From Planctomycetota bacterium (GTDB lineage: Bacteria > Planctomycetota > Planctomycetia > Gemmatales > Gemmataceae), in NCBI GenBank assembly GCA_016195405.1, contig JACPZP010000070.1:86294-150293 (forward strand): a stretch of DNA of 64,000 bases, written 5' to 3'. Below, piece by piece: positions 44,177-52,185 of the stretch; position 1 is the stretch's first letter, and the number at the start of each line of letters is the position of its first letter. The notes below the pieces were generated by a model. It saw only the letters and a list, made by a program, of their open reading frames with translations. It had not been told where the DNA came from and did no database searches. The position numbers were made by a program, and so were the translations under genes.

Positions 44177-45148
44177 ATGTCCTTCTTCCTCTCCTGTCCG
44201 CGTTGCAAGCAATGGGTCGAAGTCGACCGCCATTGGGTCGGAAGCTTGACCACTTGCCCTCATTGTTCGGCCGATTTCGTGGTCCCGGACGCGTCGCCCG
44301 CACCAGGAAGCGCGCGGCCCAGCCCAGAGTCTTCGGCGAAAGCAGCCCCGCAACCTGCGAAACGCTGGTACGAGCAATTGGAGGACGAGCGCGAAGCCAA
44401 CGCAACTACGCCCGTCGTAGGCATAGCGCCCGAAGTTGAGCCGGACATCGACATTTCCCTTCCCGCCCCAATCGCCTCAGGCGCTTGGCGGAGGGTACGC
44501 GGCGGATTGACCGTGATCTACATCGCTATGATCGTCGCTTTCGTCACGCTGACCGTATTCCTTCTTGTCGGTCTGTCTGAGTTGGGATGGGGTGGCAGGC
44601 GACCGGTCGCGCCGGCGCTCCTTCCGGTCTTGGGATTGCTTTTAGTCGGCGAAGGCGTGTTCGGATTTGTGGGCCAATGCTTGTGCTGCACCGCGCCCGA
44701 GCATTCCAGGTTGCGCGGCAAAGCCGTCGCCTCAACCCTGTGCGCTATTGGAGCGGCGATAATGTTCGCGCTGTGGGTTGGACTGGGATTCGTCCGCCAA
44801 GGCCCGCTGCACGAAGGTCGGATGCAAGTCGGAGGTGAGTTTCTTATTATCGGACTTCTTACCATCATCCTGTCGGGGGCGGGCGTGATTTGCTGGGTCC
44901 TATTTCTCAGGGATTTGGGAAGGCATTTCCAAAACCCAAAACTCGCTCAAAGCGCCCAGCTCTATTTTCTTTTTTTCATCGTCTGCGTACTGGCGACGTT
45001 TTGCATGCACGGATCGTTGCTGTCCGTACCCGATGACGAGTTCTCCAAGGGCCAGCTCGGGCTGACTGCGATATTTTTCGCGATCTTTTACGTGTGGCTG
45101 CTCAGCATGGTTGTTCAGGCGCGCAACACCATCGCGAGCAGATCGTGA
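44177..45148 (+). CDS. Zinc-ribbon multipass membrane protein
   Basis: The product is 323 residues. The N-terminal CPRCKQW ... CPHCSADF is an MJ0042-like zinc ribbon. A Pro/Ala/Ser-rich linker follows, then about seven hydrophobic segments from residue 110 onward (for example LTVIYIAMIVAFVTLTVFLLVGL and FLIIGLLTIILSGAGVICWVLFL). This domain order is common in planctomycetes and its role is unknown. No good ribosome-binding site is visible before the ATG. The gene stands between the HicB-like pair and the secreted protein at 45315. Confidence 0.75.
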   Translation: MSFFLSCPRCKQWVEVDRHWVGSLTTCPHCSADFVVPDASPAPGSARPSPESSAKAAPQPAKRWYEQLEDEREANATTPVVGIAPEVEPDIDISLPAPIASGAWRRVRGGLTVIYIAMIVAFVTLTVFLLVGLSELGWGGRRPVAPALLPVLGLLLVGEGVFGFVGQCLCCTAPEHSRLRGKAVASTLCAIGAAIMFALWVGLGFVRQGPLHEGRMQVGGEFLIIGLLTIILSGAGVICWVLFLRDLGRHFQNPKLAQSAQLYFLFFIVCVLATFCMHGSLLSVPDDEFSKGQLGLTAIFFAIFYVWLLSMVVQARNTIASRS

Positions 45149-45314
45149 AGATAGGTTGGGCGCTTGGACATTCAGCCCGAGCGCGAAACGGCAAACCGTC
45201 CAGTGACAGCGTGGCGACAATATGATTTATGCATAAGATGTTTGGCATCCCCTTGCGGAGGAAGGCCCAGCAGCTATCCTCCGCGTCTATTCCCCCAAGG
45301 CGGAGGAAGCACCT

Positions 45315-46124
45315 ATGCGCTTTTCAACCCTTGTCGTCGCCCTTGTCGCTCTCGCCTTCAGCCCCGGATGGTCCCTCGCCCAGATCGCTTTGCCCGTCTT
45401 CGATCCGCAAAAAGACGGCGGCCAACCCCAGAAAATGACCTTCGAAGACGCGAAAAAGTCCGCCGACTTCCGGCACGGCGCGCTCCTGCGCGTCACTCTC
45501 AACGACGATTCCAAAGTCGAAGGAACGCTCGTGCGCGTCGACCGGAAAGCGACCCGCATCTATCTCCGCACCGAGCCGGGCGCAGCGCCGCGGGCCATTG
45601 CCCAGAAGGAAATCAAGAAAGTTGAAAAAGCGACGCGCGATAGCATCCGTCCGGCAGGAATGCGTGAAGACGCGGTCACGCCGGAAATCCATCAAATAGC
45701 CGTCTTCAGCGGCGCCTCCAGAAGCGTGCGTTACTTCGGGCCGAATCTGTCGCCCGAGGAATTGCGAAGCCTGCAAGAGCTGGAGGACGCCGAGAACGAG
45801 TTCGCCCGCCTTGATCAGCTCCACATGAACCGGAGCCAGCTTGTCGACAACGAGGTGGCCATCCAGGGTGAACGGCTCACATCACATCATCTGATCAACG
45901 ACCTTTTGCGGCAACAGGTGTGGAGCGGCTTTTGGGTTCTGCCCCTCGCCCCGTCGTACCATCAGGTGGTGATACAGCACGACCAACCGGAATTGGCGAA
46001 GCTCGTGGCCGCGCTGCCGTCCTTCGAAGCATGGACCAAAGCGCGCGACAACGCTCGCAGCTTGCGCAGCCACGCCGTCGTCGAAGATGGCCGCATCGTG
46101 GCCATGGTCGTAGCGGAGAAATAA
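45315..46124 (+). CDS. Exported protein, unknown function
   Basis: The product is 269 residues with a signal peptide (MRFSTLVVALVALAFSPGWSLAQ). A small beta-barrel-like segment follows (ALLRVTLNDDSKVEGTLVRVDRKATRIYLRTEPG), then helical stretches (LSPEELRSLQELEDAENEFARLDQL). The final third is predicted alpha/beta. No family is recognised. GGAGG precedes the ATG. The stop is 2 nt before a palindromic repeat arm (46127-46161) that overlaps the 3' end of the convergent glycosyltransferase. Confidence 0.6.
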   Translation: MRFSTLVVALVALAFSPGWSLAQIALPVFDPQKDGGQPQKMTFEDAKKSADFRHGALLRVTLNDDSKVEGTLVRVDRKATRIYLRTEPGAAPRAIAQKEIKKVEKATRDSIRPAGMREDAVTPEIHQIAVFSGASRSVRYFGPNLSPEELRSLQELEDAENEFARLDQLHMNRSQLVDNEVAIQGERLTSHHLINDLLRQQVWSGFWVLPLAPSYHQVVIQHDQPELAKLVAALPSFEAWTKARDNARSLRSHAVVEDGRIVAMVVAEK

Positions 46125-46126
46125 GC

Positions 46127-46161
46127 GTTTAGCCGCGAGCCAACGGCGAGCGCGGGCCCGC
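46127..46161. repeat. Single arm of the GTTTAGCCGCGAG palindrome family
   Basis: The sequence begins GTTTAGCCGCGAGCCAACGG, nearly the left arm of 16666-16730. The second arm is missing. Read on the minus strand it encodes the last residues (RSPLARG) and the TAA stop of the glycosyltransferase gene. Confidence 0.8.
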
Positions 46162-47298
46162 GACATCACGCAACAATTCCAAGGATTTCTCGACAACGTC
46201 AAACGCCGCCCGTGGCCGGGCGATGCGTTTGACGTTGTCGCGCAACGATTGCAGCTTGCGCGGATCGTCGAGAAGCCGGCCAATCTTGAATGGCGCGGTG
46301 GCGGCGTTGTTGATCTTGATGGCGGCGCCCGCTTCCAGCAAGTAATCGCTGTTGCGGCTCTCTTGCCCAGGGATCGGGTTGACAATGGCCATCACCGCTC
46401 CCCGGGCCAGCGTTTCCGACGTGGTCAGCCCGCCCGGCTTGGAAAGGACCAAGTCGGCCAGCAACATTAACTCGTCGATCTCTTTCGTGAAACCGAAGAC
46501 CTTCACCTTGTGCCTCGACGGAACCGGCAGCTTCTCCAGATCGCCTTTGAGCTTTTCATTGCGGCCGGTGATGGACACGAGCTGGATCGGCCTTTCGATC
46601 TGCAAAATCGCCAGAAACAGCTTCTCGACCGGCCCGACGCCGAAGCCGCCCGCGATCTGCACGATGATGGGCCGTTCGCCGTCGACCTTGTGCTTGGCCA
46701 AGAGTTCCCTTCGGTCCTTCGCCGAACTGAAGACAGGGTGAATCGGAATGCCGGTGGCGACGATGTCCTTTTTCGGCACCCCCCAATGCTCTAAATACAA
46801 CGCTCCTTCCGGCGTGGCGGTGAAGTACCGCTCACACGGCTGATTGACCCAAAGCCTGTGCGTGTCGAAGTCGGTGGTCACCGTCGTATGTGGCATCGAC
46901 ACAAGCTTTTGTTTACGCAAGGAGGCAATGATCTCCGCCGGAAGAAAGTGCGTGTTGATGATCAGGTCCCACGGCTCTTCGCGCAGGAACTTCACGAAAT
47001 TGCGCAAGTTCAATTTCTCGAGCACCAGCCGAAAGCGATCGCCGCGATACTTGCCCGATTTGCTGGGCCGGTCCAGCAGATCATAGAAATGGCCCAAAAC
47101 GTGCGGCGCCTTGTTGACGAGATCGAGGTAGAGCTTGCCGTAGACGCGGCGGAACAAGGCGTTGGTCATGTCGAGCACGTCGATGTTGCGGACCGTTGCC
47201 TCGGGGACCATGAGGCGAAGGGCCGCGTCGACCGCCTCCGCGGCCCGCAGATGCCCCGCCCCCACTGACGCGGACAACACTAAAATGCGCGGCGCCAT
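46129..47298 (-). CDS. Glycosyltransferase of the MGDG-synthase/UgtP/MurG-like family
   Basis: The product is 389 residues. The N-terminal domain starts LVLSASVGAGHLRAAEAV, the glycolipid-synthase signature, followed by VLDMTNALFRRVYGKLYLDLVNKAP. The C-terminal nucleotide-sugar domain has IVQIAGGFGVGPVEKLF and LADLVLSKPGGLTTSETLARG with the UDP-binding Gly/Glu. Such GT28-type enzymes add hexoses to diacylglycerol or similar lipids at the cytoplasmic face. The exact donor and acceptor are not predictable. The last residues are encoded by a repeat arm. ATG at 47298 is preferred over a longer frame to 47442. Confidence 0.88.
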   Translation of the reverse strand: MAPRILVLSASVGAGHLRAAEAVDAALRLMVPEATVRNIDVLDMTNALFRRVYGKLYLDLVNKAPHVLGHFYDLLDRPSKSGKYRGDRFRLVLEKLNLRNFVKFLREEPWDLIINTHFLPAEIIASLRKQKLVSMPHTTVTTDFDTHRLWVNQPCERYFTATPEGALYLEHWGVPKKDIVATGIPIHPVFSSAKDRRELLAKHKVDGERPIIVQIAGGFGVGPVEKLFLAILQIERPIQLVSITGRNEKLKGDLEKLPVPSRHKVKVFGFTKEIDELMLLADLVLSKPGGLTTSETLARGAVMAIVNPIPGQESRNSDYLLEAGAAIKINNAATAPFKIGRLLDDPRKLQSLRDNVKRIARPRAAFDVVEKSLELLRDVAGPRSPLARG

Positions 47299-47455
47299 TG
47301 GGTCGTTTCCTCCCCTGCTTAGGACGGATTTGGGCACTGTCCGGGTTTTGCGTGTCATTCTATCACCAAAAAAATGAAGCGGTGGTGCTGTCATTTGTCG
47401 TTTACAGCACCGCCGCTTCATTACCGCCTGGTCATTTTGCAACAGAGCCTGACTA

Positions 47456-47710
47456 TCACTCGCCGTTGGTCTTGTTGAGCGGGCAGCAATTCGGACAAGG
47501 CAACTCTTCGCCGGTGACAGGGCAGGTATAGCCCTGCTCCTGAGTCGGTTCTTTGGCCTGATTCAAGGGGCAGCACCTCTCACAGGGAAGCTGCTCGCCG
47601 GTGATTGGACAGGTGTAGCTTGCCGCTCGTGAGTTGGCATAGACAAAACCGCCCGCAATTGCCAGCGGCAGCCCCAGCAAGGCCGTTAAAAGCCATTTCC
47701 GTCTATTCAT
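47456..47710 (-). CDS. Small exported or membrane-anchored Cys-rich protein with two repeats
   Basis: The product is 84 residues. After a hydrophobic N-terminus (MNRRKWLLTALLGLPLAIAGGFVYA) come two copies of a unit, YTCPITGEQLPCERCCPLN and YTCPVTGEELPCPNCCPLN. Each has four cysteines (C, C, CC), arranged to bind a metal or form disulfides. I know no named family with this unit. It is encoded 49 nt downstream of a CsoR/CstR-type repressor on the same strand and is likely the main gene the repressor controls, which points to metal or sulfur-species handling outside the cytoplasm. Confidence 0.8.
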   Translation of the reverse strand: MNRRKWLLTALLGLPLAIAGGFVYANSRAASYTCPITGEQLPCERCCPLNQAKEPTQEQGYTCPVTGEELPCPNCCPLNKTNGE

Positions 47711-47759
47711 GGAATTTCCTCCGAAAACAACTCGCGCAACGAGAGGGGACCGTCCCTAC

Positions 47760-48041
47760 TCACTTCGCGAATTTGTAAATTGCTTCCATCAAATCATCGT
47801 ATACAGCGGCGTCGCCGGATCGGATGGCATCCGTGGCGCACCGCTCCAAGTAGTTTCGCAGGACCGTCTTGGTCAGTCCTTTGAGGGCGGCTTGCACGCT
47901 GGCAAGTTGTTGAAGCACTTCAAGGCATGGTCGCTGACTTTCGACCATCCGCGCAACGCCCTTGACTTGGCCTTCAATGCGCTTCAAGCGTTCCTGCATT
48001 CCCTGCCGAAGTTCATCGGCGTAAATTGGCAGGCTTACTTT
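47760..48041 (-). CDS. CsoR/CstR-family transcriptional repressor
   Basis: The product is 93 residues, an all-helical repressor. RLKRIEGQVKGVARMVESQRPCLEVLQQLASVQAAL is the DUF156/CsoR core. The sensing positions are Cys40, Tyr65 and Cys69; copper CsoR has Cys-His-Cys with the same spacing. Loss of the middle His resembles the persulfide sensor CstR more than a copper sensor, which is an inference from this triad. ATG at 48041 is chosen because the promoter (-10 at 48073-48078) lies downstream of the alternative GTG at 48071. Confidence 0.88.
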   Translation of the reverse strand, partial: KVSLPIYADELRQGMQERLKRIEGQVKGVARMVESQRPCLEVLQQLASVQAALKGLTKTVLRNYLERCATDAIRSGDAAVYDDLMEAIYKFAK

Positions 48042-48050
48042 CATCGAGCT

Positions 48051-48078
48051 TATACTCCTACCCCCTACCACTAGTATA
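48051..48078 (-). promoter_or_regulatory. Candidate CsoR-family operator
   Basis: On the minus strand TATACT...AGTATA flank a G-rich centre (GTGGTAGGGGGTAGG). This is a pseudo-palindrome of the kind bound by CsoR-family repressors, directly overlapping the -10 box, so binding would block transcription of the repressor and the Cys-rich gene. Confidence 0.6.
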
Positions 48079-48102
48079 GGCGGAAGAGAAGCAGGAAGTC
48101 AA
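48073..48102 (-). promoter_or_regulatory. Sigma-70-like promoter of the repressor/Cys-rich operon
   Basis: On the minus strand TTGACT (48102-48097), an 18-nt spacer and TATACT (48078-48073) form a good promoter. The predicted start of transcription, near 48066, leaves a short leader to the ATG at 48041. Confidence 0.75.
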
Positions 48103-48162
48103 GCCGTCGTATCTTGGGCATCCGCCCAGGAAGAATTGCCACGCAAAATCAGGACAGTACCC

Positions 48163-48241
48163 GGATTTGCAATCCGTCACGTTCGCTAACGACGGATTGA
48201 AAATCCGTCCTACATTGGGGACGGATTGAAAATCCGTCCTA
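48163..48241. repeat. Palindrome family GGATTTGCAATCCGTC, three arms
   Basis: One arm (GGATTTGCAATCCGTC, 48163-48178) faces two inverted copies (GACGGATTGAAAATCC at 48191-48206 and GGACGGATTGAAAATCCGTC from 48220). The edge supplies the TAG stop of the agmatine-deiminase gene. It belongs to the same family as 41583-41633. Confidence 0.88.
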
Positions 48242-49291
48242 CGTTGCGGGTTGCTGCTGGGTCATGCAATGAAGCGTTCCCAACCCCCATACGAGATCGA
48301 GCGCATGAATCCCGACTACCGTTCGCCCCGGAAACAACTCCGCTAGGGTTCCCAGCGCGATCCGATCCTGCGAGTCGTTGAAGGTCGGCACAAGGACCTT
48401 CTCGTTGGCGATGTAGAAATTCGCATAGCTCGCGGGTAGACGCCGGCCTTCGAAAAACACCGGCTCAGGCATCGGCAGCGTCACCACTTGCAAGCGCCGG
48501 CCGTCCAAATCCGCCATTTCCTGAAGGCGGCGCAGATTGTCCTGAAGCGGCTCATAGTTCGGATCGGCGGCGTTTTTCTCCACGACGGCAACCACGGTTC
48601 GCGGCCCCACGAAGCGCGCCAGGTCGTCGACGTGGCCATGCGTGTCGTCGCCGGCGATTCCCCGGCCAAGCCAGAGCACCTTGCGAATGCCGAGAAAATC
48701 GGCGAAGACGCGTTCCAAATCCGTGCGCGATAATGTTGGATTGCGCCGTTGCACGTCGCTGAGCAGGCACTCTTCGGTGGTGAGCAGCAAGCCTTCGCCG
48801 TTGACGTCGATGCTGCCGCCTTCAAGCACGACGGGAACGTCGAGGACCGCCGGCTTCCAATGCGGCATGGCTAGAGTCTCGGCGAGTCGATCCGGCACCG
48901 CGTCATCCTTGCGCCAATCGTCGTACTTGACCCAAGCGTTAAAGCGCCAGTTGGTGAAGCCGACTTCGCCTTTGGGATTGGTCAGGAAGATCGGTCCGTA
49001 ATCGCGCGTCCAAGCACGATCCGTCGGGATATGGAAATAGATAACCTGTCCCAGATCGACGCCGACTCGCCGCAAAATCTTAATGACACGCTTTTCGGCC
49101 TGGTCGTCGTTGACCAGGAGATTCACCTTTTCGCCGGTATGAAGATGGTGAATGATGTCGGCGAACACCCAAGGTATTGCCTGAAACTTTCCGGGCCAAT
49201 CGTCGGCATTGTGCGGCCAGGCGAGCCAGGTGGCCTCGTGCCGATGCCATTCCGATGGCATGCGCCAGCCTGCGCGGGCGGGAGAAGGCAT
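48239..49291 (-). CDS. Agmatine deiminase / peptidyl-arginine deiminase family enzyme
   Basis: The product is 350 residues. Family motifs are MPSEWHRHEATWLAWPHNADDWPG, RDYGPIF, GGSIDVNGEG, DDTHGHVDDLARF with the catalytic His/Asp, and the C-terminal GTLHCMTQQQP with the nucleophilic Cys. Agmatine deiminase converts agmatine to N-carbamoylputrescine in polyamine synthesis; the catalytic residues are complete. ATG at 49291, 16 nt after an FHA-LuxR regulator gene on the same strand, suggests joint transcription. The stop lies in a palindromic repeat. Confidence 0.93.
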   Translation of the reverse strand: MPSPARAGWRMPSEWHRHEATWLAWPHNADDWPGKFQAIPWVFADIIHHLHTGEKVNLLVNDDQAEKRVIKILRRVGVDLGQVIYFHIPTDRAWTRDYGPIFLTNPKGEVGFTNWRFNAWVKYDDWRKDDAVPDRLAETLAMPHWKPAVLDVPVVLEGGSIDVNGEGLLLTTEECLLSDVQRRNPTLSRTDLERVFADFLGIRKVLWLGRGIAGDDTHGHVDDLARFVGPRTVVAVVEKNAADPNYEPLQDNLRRLQEMADLDGRRLQVVTLPMPEPVFFEGRRLPASYANFYIANEKVLVPTFNDSQDRIALGTLAELFPGRTVVGIHALDLVWGLGTLHCMTQQQPAT

Positions 49292-49307
49292 CCGTTCTGA
49301 ACCTCGT

Positions 49308-49937
49308 TCACGAAGTCTTGCGACGCTTGCGACGCCGATCTCGGAGCGCGCGTTCCGAGTGGAACTGGTGGGCGAGAAGTTCCGACCGGGAATGCACGCC
49401 CAGGGCGCGGTAAATTGCCTGCACGTGATTGTGGACGGTGTGCGCGCTAAGCCGAAGCTGGGACGCGATGTGCTTCTCGGAATGTCCTTCCATGGCCAAG
49501 GCGAAAATCCGTTGCTGGGCCAGGGAAAGCTCGTCGTCAAGCGGGTTCGCCGACGCCGATGCTTGCGGATCGGCACTAATCGGAGGGTCGGCACAACTGC
49601 TGGTGGCTTCCTGGGAATCGATGCGGTCGCTCTTCGTAAGCGAGGATTCCATTACGAGAAACGCAATGCGCCCAAAACGTAGGCGCTGCCCAAGTCTCAC
49701 CAAGCTCTTATCGATGCGCTTGGAATCGACGTAGGTTCCGTTGCTGCTGCCTAAATCCTTGACGAGGAGCGCCGCTTCGTAGGCCTCGATTTCGGCATGC
49801 CTTCGGGAAATGGTCCTGTCCTTGATGACGAGCGCGCACTCCGAGGACCGTCCAAGAAAGTACCTTCCCGGCGCAAGGATGAGACGCTCCGCGTAGTATT
49901 GGGGCGACTGGCTGCACAAATGGAGAATGCGGCTCAT
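49308..49937 (-). CDS. FHA-domain plus LuxR-type HTH regulator
   Basis: The product is 209 residues. Residues about 20-90 form an FHA domain (GRYFLGRSSECALVIKDRTISRRHAEIEAYEAALLVKDLGSSNGTYVD), which binds phosphothreonine peptides. Residues about 135-195 form a LuxR/GerE HTH (LSLAQQRIFALAMEGHSEKHIASQLRLSAHTVHNHVQAIYRALGVHSRSELL). Such an arrangement would link Ser/Thr-kinase signalling directly to DNA binding. A basic tail (RRKRRKTS) may add DNA affinity. It is divergent from the DUF1559-XRE gene and immediately upstream of agmatine deiminase. Confidence 0.9.
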   Translation of the reverse strand: MSRILHLCSQSPQYYAERLILAPGRYFLGRSSECALVIKDRTISRRHAEIEAYEAALLVKDLGSSNGTYVDSKRIDKSLVRLGQRLRFGRIAFLVMESSLTKSDRIDSQEATSSCADPPISADPQASASANPLDDELSLAQQRIFALAMEGHSEKHIASQLRLSAHTVHNHVQAIYRALGVHSRSELLAHQFHSERALRDRRRKRRKTS

Positions 49938-50041
49938 GGTGCATAACCTGGATGACTCATCAACGATGCTCGGCCAGGATTCTTGCGAACTTAGTCTGTT
50001 TAGGCCCTTGAATCAAGAAAAATTCCGAGGACAATCTTGCT

Positions 50042-51079
50042 ATGCCAAAGAAAAAGAGGCGACATGCTTCATCCTTCTGGAGCCGATATAGCGTCCTTGT
50101 GGGCATCGGCGGTGCCGCCGTGGTTACAGGGGTAATCGTCGCGTTCATCCTCTTGGTCGGCGGCGGGCAGAGCGAGCCCGCCAAGACCGGCGCCAAAGCG
50201 GGCGTGATGTCCAAAACGGAAGCAAAAGCCCGCTTGGCGACGGTCTGGGATCTCGCGCAGCTCGGCCTGGCCATGCACAGTTATCATGATGTGAATCTCC
50301 GCTTTCCTCCCGCGGCGGGCGAGGAATCGGCGAAATCTCCGACGCTCAAAGGCATGAGTTGGCGCGCGCAAATCCTTCCCTATATCGAGCGCGACGCCTT
50401 GTTTCTCGACTTGTTGCAAGGCTCGTACCCGCTCGCCACAGGCCCCGCGGAGCCATGGAATCGCCGCGGCCTGGAGAGAGTCCCTCTGCTGCCTCATTCC
50501 GCCACGGTTGCCGGCAAGAACTCGCTGCCCTGGCATACTCGCTATCGCGTGTTTGTCGGCAACGGCGCCGCTTTCGAGAAAGGCAAGGCGCTGTCGTTTC
50601 GTGACTTCAAGAACGGCGCATCCAACACCATTTTTATCGTCGAAGCTGTCGATGCCGTGCCCTGGCCAAAGCCCGAAGAACTCGATTACGACGCTGCGAA
50701 GCCCTTGCCGAAACTGGGCGGCCAATTCGCGGACGGCTGTTATGCCGTCTTTGGCGACGCCGGCGTGCGCTTCATAACCAAGAACACGGATGAGGGAGCG
50801 CTGCGCGCCTGGATCACGCGCATTGAGCCTTCGTACTTGAGCAAGGTCGAGCGTGGCGAACAGCCGCCGCCTTCGGAGAAGACGATTGTCGCGCTGGCGC
50901 GGGTGCTGGGCGAGGATCCCGATGTGCTGCTTGCCCTCGCAGGGAAGGTGTCGCACGACTTGCGGCAAATCATCCTCAAGCGTCCCAAACTTTTCGCACA
51001 ACTCATTCGCGAACTCAAAGATTTGCCCGATCACGCCATGTTGCGCCTTGTGCGCGAAGTGCGCGACGGAAACTGGTGA
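50042..51079 (+). CDS. Chimeric DUF1559-like protein ending in a partial XRE helix-turn-helix
   Basis: The product is 345 residues. The N-terminus is a membrane anchor (RYSVLVGIGGAAVVTGVIVAFILLV). DUF1559-type sequence follows (AQLGLAMHSYHDVNLRFPPAAGE, SWRAQILPYIERDALF, GASNTIFIVEAVDAVPW, GDAGVRFITKNTDEGALRAWITR). From residue 261 the sequence changes abruptly to IEPSYLSKVERGEQPPPSEKTIVALARVLGEDPDVLLALAGKV. This is the C-terminal half of an XRE-type HTH protein, lacking the first two helices. The joint is in frame and leaves no stop. A DUF1559 protein is exported or anchored outside, so the DNA-binding half could not work there. It looks like a deletion fusion of two genes. Confidence 0.8.
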   Translation: MPKKKRRHASSFWSRYSVLVGIGGAAVVTGVIVAFILLVGGGQSEPAKTGAKAGVMSKTEAKARLATVWDLAQLGLAMHSYHDVNLRFPPAAGEESAKSPTLKGMSWRAQILPYIERDALFLDLLQGSYPLATGPAEPWNRRGLERVPLLPHSATVAGKNSLPWHTRYRVFVGNGAAFEKGKALSFRDFKNGASNTIFIVEAVDAVPWPKPEELDYDAAKPLPKLGGQFADGCYAVFGDAGVRFITKNTDEGALRAWITRIEPSYLSKVERGEQPPPSEKTIVALARVLGEDPDVLLALAGKVSHDLRQIILKRPKLFAQLIRELKDLPDHAMLRLVREVRDGNW

Positions 51080-51109
51080 TTGATGACCGCACTCTACAAG
51101 GAGCCCGCA

Positions 51110-52153
51110 ATGATCGAACTTCACAACGACCGCCTCGTGTTCTCGTTCCCCGAGGCCTATCCGGCCGCCAAGCTGAGCATCGACTTCCAACGAACGCTGA
51201 GAATTCCCGATGACGGCAAGACCTATCCGCTGCCGCCCGGCTTGGGCCGTTTTCCAGTCAAGCACGTCGATGACTTTGCCGACAAAGTCCCCGGCGACTG
51301 GCGCGAACACGGCGGCGTTATGCTGCCGATGTTCCAATCCGAAGCGATGTGGCTCCTTTTACATGGCGACTATGATCCGGAGCGCGGCGTCGCTTATCCG
51401 TTCGCAATCAAAGTGGCGGCCGGCAAGATCGACGCGGTTACCGGCAACTCATGGTCGAACGGCCTGCATCGTTCGCCCCAGGACTACATGATTTCCCCAG
51501 GACAGCCATGGCTCGACGGCTTTTGCGTGGAAAAGGGAACGATCCGCCAGTTCGTCGCCATGCCGCTGGGCGCCGGCTACACCGCGGAGGAGCAAATCAC
51601 CGGCAAAGCGGAACATGGTGGGCTGCAAATCGCCGTGTATCCCATGAAGCGCGACGCGTACGAGCGCCGGTTTCCGATCAGGCCGCGACATTTCGTGCGG
51701 ACTAGATCACTCGACGCCTACATGAGCCCCGAGTCGCGCCCCCTGTTGCTAGGGGAAGCGGCAATGGGTCTGGCTCCCGGTGGCCGCATGAAACAGGAAA
51801 TCTACGCTGATCCATTCCGCTTCGATGACTGGGATCATCTGACCAGCAGTCGCTGCTTCGTGCATATCGCCAACTCGCTGACCTGGCGTGCGATCACTGG
51901 GGCCGCTCCGCCAAGCATGCCGCCGACGGCGAAGCAGTACAGCCAGGCCGGGCTGCCCTGGTTTGACTATTACGACGAAAGCGCCGCTGCACTGCCTGGC
52001 TCTGGGGTGCTCAGCAAACTAAAAAGCGTCTTCGGCATGGGCAAGGAAAAGGGCGAGGAGCCATTGCCGGAGAACGAGCCGTGCGAACCTGCCGCCTCGG
52101 TGCTCCTCAAACCCAAAAAGAGCAAGCACCAAGTGCGCGAAGGCAGCTTTTAA
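51110..52153 (+). CDS. Conserved-looking protein downstream of the XRE part, unknown function
   Basis: The product is 347 residues with no signal or membrane segment. It starts MIELHNDRLVFSFPEAYPAAKLSIDFQRTLRIPDDGKTYPLPPGLGRFPVKHVDDF; further motifs are GVMLPMFQSEAMWLLL, GNSWSNGLHRSPQDYMISPGQPWLDGF and GLQIAVYPMKRDAYERRF. I recall this family as an uncharacterised protein often next to XRE-type regulators but cannot name it. AAGGAG lies 7 nt before ATG 51110. It lies 30 nt after the chimeric gene and presumably belonged to the same operon as the XRE gene before the fusion. Confidence 0.7.
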   Translation: MIELHNDRLVFSFPEAYPAAKLSIDFQRTLRIPDDGKTYPLPPGLGRFPVKHVDDFADKVPGDWREHGGVMLPMFQSEAMWLLLHGDYDPERGVAYPFAIKVAAGKIDAVTGNSWSNGLHRSPQDYMISPGQPWLDGFCVEKGTIRQFVAMPLGAGYTAEEQITGKAEHGGLQIAVYPMKRDAYERRFPIRPRHFVRTRSLDAYMSPESRPLLLGEAAMGLAPGGRMKQEIYADPFRFDDWDHLTSSRCFVHIANSLTWRAITGAAPPSMPPTAKQYSQAGLPWFDYYDESAAALPGSGVLSKLKSVFGMGKEKGEEPLPENEPCEPAASVLLKPKKSKHQVREGSF

Positions 52154-52185
52154 GATTTCGGAGTGCGGCGAACATTCACCGCGTT

